Shown: positions 17,731 to 25,717 of the stretch, piece after piece
How the letters are laid out: each line of letters opens with the position of its first letter
Numbering within the stretch: position 1 is the first letter of the stretch
Assembly (NCBI GenBank): GCA_027366165.1
Contig: DAHXKX010000141.1
Coordinates: forward strand, 1-47,385
Direction: 5' to 3'
DNA: 47,385 nucleotides
DNA from: Actinomycetota bacterium
GTDB lineage: Bacteria > Actinomycetota > Acidimicrobiia > Acidimicrobiales > Acidimicrobiaceae
Position numbers and translations under genes: made by a program
The notes under the pieces: model-generated
Databases searched by the model: none
What the model was told of the DNA's origin: nothing
The model's input: the letters and a program-made list of their open reading frames with translations, nothing else

Positions 17731-18870
17731 ATGCGTTTTCGCTTTGCGGTGGGCGCGGCTGTTGCTAGCGCGACCCTGCTCGCAGCCTGTGGCTCAAGTT
17801 CATCTGCATCAAGTACGGCAACAACTGCTTCACCATCGACTACGAGTTCTGCTTCTACTACTGCTGGTTCATCGAGTTCAAGTCCGCCGAATATACCTAA
17901 CAACCCGTTCGCGGGTAAGACTATAAGGCTGATTTCTTCCGGTGCGGCTGGTTCAACCCACGACCTTGCTTTGAGGGCAGCAGCGCCGTATCTGGCAAAG
18001 TACCTTCATGCAACGACGGATGTGGTTGACATGCCTGGTGGTGGTCAGCTTCTCGCCTGGAACTACATTTCAAAGGCGGCACCTGACGGTCTTACAATTG
18101 GTACGACGGACATACAGGGTCTTCTGGCAAACAGATGGGAAAAGGTCCCCAATGAGACTCCTAATATTCAAGACCTGAGCTACCTTGGATTTGTCGGTGG
18201 CGGTGTGGCTGGAGGAGCGAAAGTGCTTTTTAGCGTGAACACCAACAAAGCACCACTGACCAACATCTTTACGCTGGTGCAGGACCACACCACCAAAGTC
18301 ACTTACCTTGGCTCCGTTGGTGACGTCTCCGTTCCAATGCTGTTCAAGATCTACAACATCCCATATACGGCTTTGACCACATACTCTGGTTCGTTGGCCG
18401 AGCTGCAGGGGATCCTTCGTGGTGATGGAGAGCTTTCCTCCAAGACCTGGGGTGGATCGTGGGCTTCGTTCGTGACATCGGGCAAGGGCAAGGTGCTCCT
18501 AGAGTTCTCGATGAGAAAGACTTGGGGAATCGATCCCAACGTGCCAACGCTTGACACACTTTTGCAGAAGAATCCACCTGCGACAGCTTCCGAAAAAGCA
18601 GCGTTGGAGGCAAATGCCAGTGCGCTCGATGCTGGTATGGGACTGTTCGGTCCTGCTGGAATTCCAGCCAACAAGCTCGCCATCTTGCAGGCCGCCGTCA
18701 AGTGGACAGTAGCACAGCCCGGCTTTATCGCTCAGTCTCAAAAGAGCAAGCTCTCGACTGCTTATGAGAGTCCTCAGCAGGAGATGGCGGCCATTAACGC
18801 TGGCATCAACCCAACCACTGAAGCAACGATTAGGAAGTTTGTCCCGTTGAGCACGGGTGTCGCTTCATGA
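17731..18870 (+). CDS. tctC: tripartite tricarboxylate transporter receptor, lipoprotein (TctC)
   Basis: This 379-aa extracytoplasmic solute receptor is of the TctC/Bug family. It has a signal peptide with lipobox LAAC (Cys20), then a Ser/Thr-rich linker (about 22-52) as is usual for lipoproteins of Gram-positive bacteria. The binding domain follows from about residue 60 (IRLISSGAAGSTHDLALRAA, then VVDMPGGGQLLAWNYIS, typical of the family). Start ATG with a GGGGGG stretch upstream. It is followed after 43 bp by the fused permease gene. The ligand is presumably a carboxylate; the divergent ThDP enzyme suggests a decarboxylatable acid. Confidence 0.87.
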   Translation: MRFRFAVGAAVASATLLAACGSSSSASSTATTASPSTTSSASTTAGSSSSSPPNIPNNPFAGKTIRLISSGAAGSTHDLALRAAAPYLAKYLHATTDVVDMPGGGQLLAWNYISKAAPDGLTIGTTDIQGLLANRWEKVPNETPNIQDLSYLGFVGGGVAGGAKVLFSVNTNKAPLTNIFTLVQDHTTKVTYLGSVGDVSVPMLFKIYNIPYTALTTYSGSLAELQGILRGDGELSSKTWGGSWASFVTSGKGKVLLEFSMRKTWGIDPNVPTLDTLLQKNPPATASEKAALEANASALDAGMGLFGPAGIPANKLAILQAAVKWTVAQPGFIAQSQKSKLSTAYESPQQEMAAINAGINPTTEATIRKFVPLSTGVAS

Positions 18871-18913
18871 GTCAAATTTCGACTAGTCAACCGACTGTGG
18901 GAGGGGTTGAGAG

Positions 18914-21070
18914 TTGAACTACTTCCAGTCTCTTTTGAGTGGTGTTAGTCACTTTGGAAGTCCGACCACCATGGTGGTCATGATTCTGGGAACACTCCTA
19001 GGCGTTTTTGTAGGAGTTGTTCCCGGACTCGGTGGGATAGTGTTGTTGGTCGTCCTGCTGCCGTTTCTTTATAACGTAAATCCGGTGATCGGGCTCGCTC
19101 TTTTGTTGGCCTCCCATTCGGCGATTTACTATGCAGGATCGACTACGGCAATTCTCATCAATACACCAGGGGCCCCCGAATCTGCTGCGACCTGTTTTGA
19201 TGGTTATGCGATGACACAGAAGGGCCAAGTCGGACGTGCCCTGGGGATTTCCGCCGCAGCCACAAGCTACGGTGGCCTGTTCGGGGCTGTCGCAATTCTT
19301 GTTGCGATTCCGGTCATGGTGAAGCTGGTGAACATATTTCATCCACCGGAATACTTCTTCCTGACCATTTTGGCGGTGGTGCTGATTGGGCAGTTGCAGT
19401 CTGGCTCTCCGACAAAGGGCATTCTTTCCGGCCTGTTCGGGTTTCTGCTCTCCTTCGGGGGCGCGGCAGCCAGCACGGGCACCCTGCGGTATACCTTTGG
19501 CCTGCTCGGTCTCTATGACGGAATCAATATTGCGGCGGCGGCGATTGGACTCTTCGCAATCAGCCAGATGTTCGTACTGTTCGCTGCCAACAAGAATGTT
19601 ACTGGGCGGGAGCGCATCCACCTAAGCCGAAAGGAGGTGTGGGGTAGCGTCGGAGGTGGCGTCAAGGAACTGTTTCAGCATAAATGGCTGGCAACCAAAT
19701 CTGCTTTCATTGGTGTCATGTGTGGAGTCATTCCAGGAATTGGATCGACAGCCGCCAACTTCCTTTCTTACGGCTATGCGATGCGCTCATCAAAGCATCC
19801 TGAGAGGTATGGAACGGGAATTCCTGAGGGAATTATTGCTCCTGAAGGTTCTTCAATCTCGAAAGAGGCCGGTTCACTGATACCCACAGTGGCTCTTGGT
19901 GTGCCAAACGGCCCGGCAATGGCGATTCTGTTGGCGGCTTTTTCGATTCTGGGACTCCAACCCGGACCAAGCATGCTGCATCAACATCTGCCTCTCGTAT
20001 TTTGGATGGTTGCCGTTATCGCCTTTTCAAGCATTCTCGCAAGCGTGCTGGGCCTGGGCCTAGCTCCCCTGCTTGCTCAGATTACAGTGATCCCAGGCAG
20101 GGTATTGGTGCCATTCGTCCTAGTTCTAGCATCTATTGGCGCTTATGCATCGACGACGGAACTGCTTCAGGTGGTTGTGATGATGATCATGGGGGCCGTA
20201 GGCCTTGCCATGCGAAGACACAACTACTCTCTGCCAGCGGTCATTGTCGGCTTAGTGCTTGGAGCCACCGCGGAGAATAATCTTATTCTTACAATGAAGA
20301 TTTTCCAGTGGCGCTTCTTCGAGAGGCCCCTATCTGATCTGCTTATTCTAGGTATCATCGCGGTGATCGTGCTTGGAATTCGTAAGAACCGCCAGATGCG
20401 CAAGGGTAGTGGGGTTGGCGCTGATGGTACCAGCAAGGAGGAAGTCAAGGTTGACACCAGCCCGCTGCCTCTTGGCGAGGTGCTATTTGATGTGGCTTGG
20501 GTCGTCGGCGCGGCAATCTATATCATCATCGGGATGACGTATCCGTCTCCCGCCAGTACTGGACCGGTCTATTTGGGAAGTGCGGCACTGCTTGTCGGAA
20601 TCCTCCAGCTCATTGGAGCCTTCGTTCCCAAGTGGCGGCGAGTGACCCATGGTGATCAACAGGTGCATCAAATTGCTACGCTGATCGGAAAGGAACCCGA
20701 ACTACAGCTGTCAGGAGTGTCAGCCCCATCGCCGTCAGAGTCGGCTGGACATGGCGGAGTTCAGACTGGTGCAACGCTAGTTGAAATGGTGGAGGAAGCC
20801 GAGGAGGTAGCCCCATCGCAAAACGCGATCGGCGCGGCCGGTTCGGCTAAACAGCAGGGATTTGCAGTTTTGATGGCGGCGATACTAATCGGCCTTATCT
20901 ATCTTGTCGGTTATATGATCGCCACTCCGCTTTGGACATTGGCTTACTTCCTTTTCGTACGAAAGTGGAAGATCCATTTGTCGTTGATTGCGGCTGCAGC
21001 TGTTCTTGCAGTCTTCTACTTGATTTCACATCTGCTAACGGGAGTTATATTTCCGGCCGGCATGCTGTAG
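18914..21070 (+). CDS. tctA: TctA-TctB fusion, tripartite tricarboxylate transporter membrane subunit
   Basis: This 718-aa membrane protein joins both membrane subunits. Residues 1 to about 490 are TctA: VVPGLGG at 36-41, the conserved NTPGAPESAATCFDGY at about 83-98, and a second GVIPGIGS half-repeat near 273, giving some 11-12 helices. After a basic hinge (RKNRQMRKGSG) residues 517-718 fit TctB's four helices, with two near 522-540 and 548-572, a hydrophilic loop of about 75 residues, then two more to the C-terminus. TctA and TctB are usually separate genes, with tctB first. TTG start with GGGAGGGG 8-14 bases upstream. Solute uptake would be driven by ion gradient together with TctC. Confidence 0.85.
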   Translation: MNYFQSLLSGVSHFGSPTTMVVMILGTLLGVFVGVVPGLGGIVLLVVLLPFLYNVNPVIGLALLLASHSAIYYAGSTTAILINTPGAPESAATCFDGYAMTQKGQVGRALGISAAATSYGGLFGAVAILVAIPVMVKLVNIFHPPEYFFLTILAVVLIGQLQSGSPTKGILSGLFGFLLSFGGAAASTGTLRYTFGLLGLYDGINIAAAAIGLFAISQMFVLFAANKNVTGRERIHLSRKEVWGSVGGGVKELFQHKWLATKSAFIGVMCGVIPGIGSTAANFLSYGYAMRSSKHPERYGTGIPEGIIAPEGSSISKEAGSLIPTVALGVPNGPAMAILLAAFSILGLQPGPSMLHQHLPLVFWMVAVIAFSSILASVLGLGLAPLLAQITVIPGRVLVPFVLVLASIGAYASTTELLQVVVMMIMGAVGLAMRRHNYSLPAVIVGLVLGATAENNLILTMKIFQWRFFERPLSDLLILGIIAVIVLGIRKNRQMRKGSGVGADGTSKEEVKVDTSPLPLGEVLFDVAWVVGAAIYIIIGMTYPSPASTGPVYLGSAALLVGILQLIGAFVPKWRRVTHGDQQVHQIATLIGKEPELQLSGVSAPSPSESAGHGGVQTGATLVEMVEEAEEVAPSQNAIGAAGSAKQQGFAVLMAAILIGLIYLVGYMIATPLWTLAYFLFVRKWKIHLSLIAAAAVLAVFYLISHLLTGVIFPAGML

Positions 21071-21126
21071 GTCGATATTTAGGCACCAAGCGGTTTCAAC
21101 AGCGATGGTTATGCCAGGTCATTTTG

Positions 21127-21166
21127 GGTGAGGAGCCGCTCCGCAATTTCGGGGTGGCTCCTCACC
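21127..21166 (+). terminator. strong 17-bp hairpin downstream of tctAB
   Basis: The outer 11 bp (GGTGAGGAGCC / GGCTCCTCACC) are perfect. The stem extends inward six more pairs, two of them G-U, closing on a 6-nt loop CAATTT. The wobble pairs pair only in plus-strand RNA, so the transcribed strand is the tctAB sense. It lies 56 bp after the stop. The run after it (GTTCTCTGG) is poor in U, so this may be an attenuating or 3'-protecting structure rather than a simple intrinsic terminator. Confidence 0.6.
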
Positions 21167-21560
21167 GTTCTCTGGCTTGACCTTGTCCCAATATTCGGAA
21201 TAGCCGATATCTAACAGAGAGAAAGCAGCTCTTGTCCCATGTCGGGCGGGCAGCGGGTGGCGTTCGATTAGCTGATTCCAACCGAACTGCCGCGCATAAT
21301 GGTGGTCATGGGGCCTGAAAAACGGAACCGGGTCCCGGACGCCGGAGGCTTTGCACCCTGCGTCTCTTCTTATTTTGGGGAACTTCAATGTATCGCGGAT
21401 GGTGCACTACTCGTAGCTCGGAAAATAGGGTTTTAGAGGTCTTTGCCGTATTGAGATTGGTGGTGCGCGAATTGCTGACTTCTCGGAGTCGGCACCTGTC
21501 GTCGGCAGATCATCATCTATTATCGACTAAGGCGTCTGTGTTGCGAATTCGAGGATTTTG
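21167..21560. other. intergenic region without recognised gene
   Basis: Nothing supportable is seen. A minus-strand frame of 89 codons covers 21119-21388, but it runs through the hairpin, has no clear ribosome site and no motif I recognise. The right end must carry the promoter of the MaoC gene; GAGG at 21551-21554 is its ribosome site. Confidence 0.45.
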
Positions 21561-22412
21561 ATGGCATTAGATTTGGATATTCTTGGTGTGAGTTTGGGGC
21601 CTTATCCTCATAAGTGGGACTCCAAGGACGCAATTCTTTATGCCCTTAGTGTTGGTTCCGGGGCTTCTGAACTCGCTTTTACCACTGAGAATTCTCACGG
21701 AATTGCGCAGAAAGTTTTACCGACGTTCAGTGTGGTTGGGGGCGGTCCGGCAGTAATGGACATCTGGAACAAGATTGGCTCGTTTGACCATTCGAAGTTG
21801 CTTCATTTGGAACAGCAAGTGAGAGTTGTGGCTGATTTGCCTCCGGCGGCGGAGGTCGAAACCTTTACGCAGGTGGAAGGTATTTACGATCGAATTACCG
21901 GCGCGTCCGTCGAAGTAAAGTTCACCACGTCGGACGCACACTCTGGGCAAGTGCTTTTTGAGACGTTTTCTACCGTGTTTATTCGGGGTGAGGGTGGCTT
22001 TGGTGGCTCCAGGGGTAACCGAGTGAAGGCAGTCGCATTGCCGGACAGGGATCCCGATTTTGTCACAACTTACGAGACTCAACCTATCCAGGCGCTTTTA
22101 TACAGGCTTAACGGAGATCGTAATCCGCTGCACTCGGATCCAGAGTTTGCGCGTCAGGCGGGTTTCGAGCATCCTATTTTGCATGGCCTGTGCACCTATG
22201 GATTCGCGGGCCGTGCATTGCTGGGCTCATGTTGTAACTTTGACACGTCGTTGTTTGGTTCCATGTCAGCCCGTTTCGTTGCCCCCGTCTACCCGGGAGA
22301 TCTTTTGACTACGACGATTTGGCGTACCGAGGAGGGAGCTGTATTTCTTGTTGAGAACCAGGCAGGTGTTGCGGTCCTTGAGCGTGGACGGTTCACCTAT
22401 AGAGGGGTCTGA
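21561..22412 (+). CDS. double-hotdog MaoC-type (R)-specific enoyl-CoA hydratase
   Basis: This 283-aa protein is of the MFE-2/hydratase-2 type. The N-terminal hotdog half lacks the catalytic motif and forms the substrate tunnel. The C-terminal half has the hydratase-2 signature YRLNGDRNPLHSDPEFA (about residues 186-202) with the catalytic Asp and His, then HPILHGLCTYG. It hydrates trans-2-enoyl-CoA to (R)-3-hydroxyacyl-CoA, usually for beta-oxidation of bulky or sterol-like chains in actinobacteria. I take the ATG, with GAGG six bases upstream, not the preceding TTG. It is monocistronic and followed by a tRNA. Confidence 0.88.
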   Translation: MALDLDILGVSLGPYPHKWDSKDAILYALSVGSGASELAFTTENSHGIAQKVLPTFSVVGGGPAVMDIWNKIGSFDHSKLLHLEQQVRVVADLPPAAEVETFTQVEGIYDRITGASVEVKFTTSDAHSGQVLFETFSTVFIRGEGGFGGSRGNRVKAVALPDRDPDFVTTYETQPIQALLYRLNGDRNPLHSDPEFARQAGFEHPILHGLCTYGFAGRALLGSCCNFDTSLFGSMSARFVAPVYPGDLLTTTIWRTEEGAVFLVENQAGVAVLERGRFTYRGV

Positions 22413-22475
22413 GATAAAAAGTGCGGCAAAGTGAATTTGTTTGCAGCACAGTAGCCTAGATTTATTGACTAGTTT

Positions 22476-22560
22476 GCCCGGGTGGCGGAATGGTAGACGC
22501 AGGGGGCTTAAACCCCCCGGGCCCGGAGGGGCCATGCGGGTTCGAGTCCCGCCCCGGGTA
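22476..22560 (+). tRNA. tRNA-Leu (anticodon UAA)
   Basis: This 85-nt class II tRNA folds by eye. The acceptor is GCCCGGG / CCCGGGT (closing G-U), and the D-loop contains GGAATGGTAGACGC. The anticodon stem is GGGGG/CCCCC with loop CTTAAAC, so the anticodon is TAA. A long variable arm follows, and the T-arm is GCGGG-TTCGAGT-CCCGC. The discriminator is A. The CCA end is not encoded. Confidence 0.95.
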
Positions 22561-22623
22561 CGTTGGGTTAGTGACAAAACTAACCTGGTCATAACGACAA
22601 AAGTCACACCCTGGAGGTCAATT

Positions 22624-22839
22624 ATGGCACTAGGGTTTGACATGCAAAATGGTAAGGTGCCCGGGGATGAGGTTGGGCTTGACTTGAATTGGGTGACTCG
22701 TTTCGCCCCTTGGGGACAATTGGGAGATTCAGTTGTTCTTGGGGTCCCATCAGTCTTATTCCACGTTCCTTTGTGGAGGGCAAGCTGGTCGGGTAACACA
22801 TGTCACCTTTGGACATTTCCAAACCGCAGGAGAGTTTAG
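22624..22839 (+). CDS. possible small protein (71 aa) after tRNA-Leu
   Basis: This reading frame of 71 codons starts at an ATG with GGAGG six bases upstream, one of the better ribosome sites in the window. The product is rich in Trp (five) and has no recognised domain, signal or membrane helix. It starts 64 bp after the tRNA and is followed by about 500 bp without genes. A 6-bp inverted repeat GGTTAG/CTAACC (22566-22585) lies between. It may be a real small gene, a leader peptide or chance. Confidence 0.3.
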   Translation: MALGFDMQNGKVPGDEVGLDLNWVTRFAPWGQLGDSVVLGVPSVLFHVPLWRASWSGNTCHLWTFPNRRRV

Positions 22840-23347
22840 CGATCGTAAACGTTTCTGTCGGGACAACGTTTTCGCGTGAGAGCGTGTTTTTACTTCAGCT
22901 ATGTGTATTAGATAGCCTTCACAGTCGATGTGTTGATTGCCTGGCTCAATGGATCTATGAGCGGCGCGGACATTGTTGAGCAGTAGCAGCCTCTGAGTCA
23001 CGAGTGCTCCACCGCTCCCATCTGGTGGCCAAGCTGATCTATTTGGTATTACAAAATAAGAGAGTGTCAGACTTTTTATCAAATAGTTCTCTATTATTTC
23101 TAGGGTTACGAGGCCCAGCTTGTCTAAAGGACCGTCCAGAGGTCAGCAATCCTGGGGGTTCTGACATCTGGTTGACTGGATGATTTGCAGCAGGAATTAC
23201 CGTTCGGTTTAATCTTCGGATTTCTACTGGTGCTTCAGGGATTTCCGACGGTCTAAGATGGGAACCCAACCTATCAGTGGGCTGGAATCCGCGGGTAAGA
23301 TTTGTCTGGTCGCAAGCCAACGTTGATAATTGGTAGCTTGGAGATGT
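22840..23347. other. about 500 bp without recognised gene
   Basis: Only short motif-free frames on the minus strand. No repeats of the tRNA 3' end, so no sign of an att site. The region just before the serine hydrolase has GGAG at 23340-23343. Confidence 0.45.
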
Positions 23348-24223
23348 GTGTCTGATCGCCGCAGTGGTTTGCTGGAGCAGCTCGAAGGATGGCCGGTCAA
23401 GAACTATGCGTGCTTCGTTCTCGACATCGCGACAGGTTCAGAGGAAGTTGTTGGGGACTGGGACAAAGTTTTCAAGTGGGCGTCTGTCAGCAAATTGGCA
23501 AGCGCGCTCGGGATATTGTCGGCGGTTTCAGAGGGTGTATTCAGGCTCGATGAGGTACTGTCTAATGGGTCCGTGCTCTCGGATGTTCTGGCTCACGCAT
23601 CGGGGCTCGCAACCGAGATAGACAATTCCGTTGACATCTTCAGTCAAGGACCTGTTGTCCCGCCCCGGACTAAGAGAATCTACTCAAATTCTGGCTTTGA
23701 ACTGTTGGCCGCCAGCCTCGAAGTCACCGCCGGATTCTCTTTTAAGGACTACCTGTCGGAGGTCTTGTTTGAGGTGGCGGGAATGGAGACAGCGGTCATC
23801 AGTGGTGATCTATGGCCAAACGCTGGGAGCAGTGGTGCCGCAGCGGGCGTACTTGGCAGCCTCAAAGACCTTCTCTATCTTGCCAGGACTCTTATTGTTG
23901 GTACGCCATTTGTGGACTTGGATTTGTTGGAGTTGGCCAAAGCCCCATACCTGCCTGAGTTGTCCGGCATACTGCCTGGCTTTGGTGAAATGACTCACAA
24001 CAATTGGGGGTTGGGGATTGAAATCAAGGGCGACAAGTTCCCTCATTGGACTTCGAGGCTCAACTCCCCGGCTACCTTTGGCCACTTCGGGGCGGCGGGC
24101 ACGTTTCTGTGGATAGATCCTGAACGTGACCTCGCTGTAGGTGTTCTCACTGACAGGGTTTTTGGTCCGTGGGCTCAGAAGGCCTGGCCGGAGTTATCGA
24201 GCTACGTCGTCGAGGCCTACTGA
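23348..24223 (+). CDS. beta-lactamase-family serine hydrolase (class C-like)
   Basis: This 291-aa penicillin-binding-protein-like serine hydrolase has the nucleophile motif SVSK (SxxK) near residue 47, the second motif YSN (IYSNSGFELL) and a C-terminal GHFGAAG in the place of the KTG/HxG box. No signal peptide, so it is probably a cytoplasmic esterase/peptidase-type member rather than a cell-wall enzyme or resistance lactamase. It starts at GTG with GGAG four bases upstream; an in-frame TTG at 23330 is less likely. It is convergent with pncB. Length is at the short end of the family. Confidence 0.8.
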   Translation: MSDRRSGLLEQLEGWPVKNYACFVLDIATGSEEVVGDWDKVFKWASVSKLASALGILSAVSEGVFRLDEVLSNGSVLSDVLAHASGLATEIDNSVDIFSQGPVVPPRTKRIYSNSGFELLAASLEVTAGFSFKDYLSEVLFEVAGMETAVISGDLWPNAGSSGAAAGVLGSLKDLLYLARTLIVGTPFVDLDLLELAKAPYLPELSGILPGFGEMTHNNWGLGIEIKGDKFPHWTSRLNSPATFGHFGAAGTFLWIDPERDLAVGVLTDRVFGPWAQKAWPELSSYVVEAY

Positions 24224-24339
24224 TCTAATAAGATGTGCGAATTTGGAGGAGATTGCATGGAACTTGCTCTGGAAAGGCGGATCCGATCATCGATGAGGCT
24301 TGGACTTGAATGTTTTCGCTACCTGGCCTTAACCGAGAC

Positions 24340-25686
24340 TCAGCCAGCAGAGGCGCTAACTAGGTTACCTTTCGAGTCAAGGAGCAATGTATCTAAGGCG
24401 GGGTGGCCAGCCGAGATTTCCTTTGCCGAGTCGTCCAGTTCGCCAAGAGAATCCAAATGCAGGACTCTCATGTCATCCAAACGAGTCTTGAGAACTGGTT
24501 CTCCGCGGCGAATGACTGTTGTCAGCAAAGGTCGGAACTTCTGGTTCCCTATTGTGGGTGGCTGGCCTTCATTCGTTGCGGAGTCGGTTAGTTCCAGAAA
24601 CTCCATCACGGCCTTGTTATCAGAGTCGAATACGCGCCAGGCGAACTTTCTTCCGCCCAGCGTTTCCTTTGCTGCCGAGGTCTTAGCAACGGGTTCCAGA
24701 ATTCGGCCGATACCTTTATCGATTGCGACCAATTTATAGACGAAGTTCGCTGTTGGCGCGCCTGATCCAGTAACCAGTCTGGTGCCCACGCCGAAGCCAT
24801 CGATCGGCGAATGCGCAAGTTGCTCAATGCTGAACTCGTCAAGGTCACCGGAAATGACGATTTGCGTCTTTGTGGCGCCAAGTGAATCCAGCAACTCCCG
24901 GGCTTTGCGGGATTCACTTTGTGGATCTCCGGAATCGATTCGTATCGCTCCAAGTGATGTTCCGGCGACGGAAACCGCGTCTTTTATCGCCTCTTCGATG
25001 TTGAAGGTGTCCACCAGAACGGTCGTGCCTGCACCTTGAGCACTTATTTGTGCCGCGAATGCACTCTTTTCGTCGTCGTGTGCCAACATGAACGCATGGG
25101 CTACGGTGCCGGTCGTTGGGATCGCGTATAGTTGGCCAGCCCTAAGGTTTGATGTGGCTGAAAAGCCGACAATGTAGGCGGCGCGTGCCGCACTGACGGC
25201 TGCCTGCTCATGGGTACGCCGTGAGCCCATTTCCACCAAACGGCGGCCGCCGGCGGCTGAGACCATTCTTGAACCTGCCCCTGCCACGGCGGAGTCGAAA
25301 TTCATGATGGATAGGATGACTGTTTCAAGCAAAATGGCCTGACCGAACGGAGCGTCCACGCGCATTATCGGTGAAAAGGGGAAGTAGACATCACCCTCTT
25401 CATATGACCAGATATCGCCGGTAAAGCGAAATTTAGACAGGTACTTCAGCGTTTCTTTGGTGAACCGCCCGGAGCTTTCCAGGTATTCGATGTCCTCGGA
25501 ATCAAATTTGAAGTCGGCGATGGCTTCGGTTACCCGGCCCACGCCCGCCACGACCCCGTAGCGCCGTCCTGCTGGCAGTGAACGGGTGAATACTTCAAAC
25601 GAACTCATCCTGGATGCCACGCCGGAGTGCAGACTTGCTTCCAGCATTGTCAACTCGTATAGGTCTGTCAGGAGCGAGGTTGTCAT
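24340..25686 (-). CDS. pncB: nicotinate phosphoribosyltransferase (PncB)
   Basis: This is the first enzyme of the Preiss-Handler NAD salvage route, making nicotinate mononucleotide from nicotinate and PRPP with ATP. At 448 aa it is normal for the bacterial/actinobacterial type. Landmarks are the LLTDLYELTM start, SRRTHEQAA, TTGTVAHAFMLAHDDE, LVDTFN, IRIDSGD, ISGDLDE and GVGTRLVTGSGAP, all typical positions for substrate and phosphate binding. ATG start with GAAGTG upstream. It is 31 bp ahead of nothing on its own strand; the lgt-like gene upstream ends at 25718, so the two may be co-transcribed. Confidence 0.95.
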   Translation of the reverse strand: MTTSLLTDLYELTMLEASLHSGVASRMSSFEVFTRSLPAGRRYGVVAGVGRVTEAIADFKFDSEDIEYLESSGRFTKETLKYLSKFRFTGDIWSYEEGDVYFPFSPIMRVDAPFGQAILLETVILSIMNFDSAVAGAGSRMVSAAGGRRLVEMGSRRTHEQAAVSAARAAYIVGFSATSNLRAGQLYAIPTTGTVAHAFMLAHDDEKSAFAAQISAQGAGTTVLVDTFNIEEAIKDAVSVAGTSLGAIRIDSGDPQSESRKARELLDSLGATKTQIVISGDLDEFSIEQLAHSPIDGFGVGTRLVTGSGAPTANFVYKLVAIDKGIGRILEPVAKTSAAKETLGGRKFAWRVFDSDNKAVMEFLELTDSATNEGQPPTIGNQKFRPLLTTVIRRGEPVLKTRLDDMRVLHLDSLGELDDSAKEISAGHPALDTLLLDSKGNLVSASAG

Positions 25687-25717
25687 TTCACTTCTTGTGT
25701 TTTGAAAGGTTTGGATC

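Noticed and set aside
21119-21388. 89-codon minus-strand frame after tctAB, possible transposase remnant
   Set aside because: No recognisable DDE or helix-turn-helix motif, and it overlaps the strong plus-strand hairpin; no inverted ends or target duplication seen.
22476-22560. tRNA-Leu as an integration (att) site
   Set aside because: I found no second copy of the tRNA 3' end in the window and no integrase gene, so there is no sign of an inserted element.
24257-24739. ATG with a good GGAGGA ribosome-like site just after the serine hydrolase, opening a plus-strand frame
   Set aside because: Almost all of it is antisense to pncB, whose coding is certain, and the translation shows no domain.
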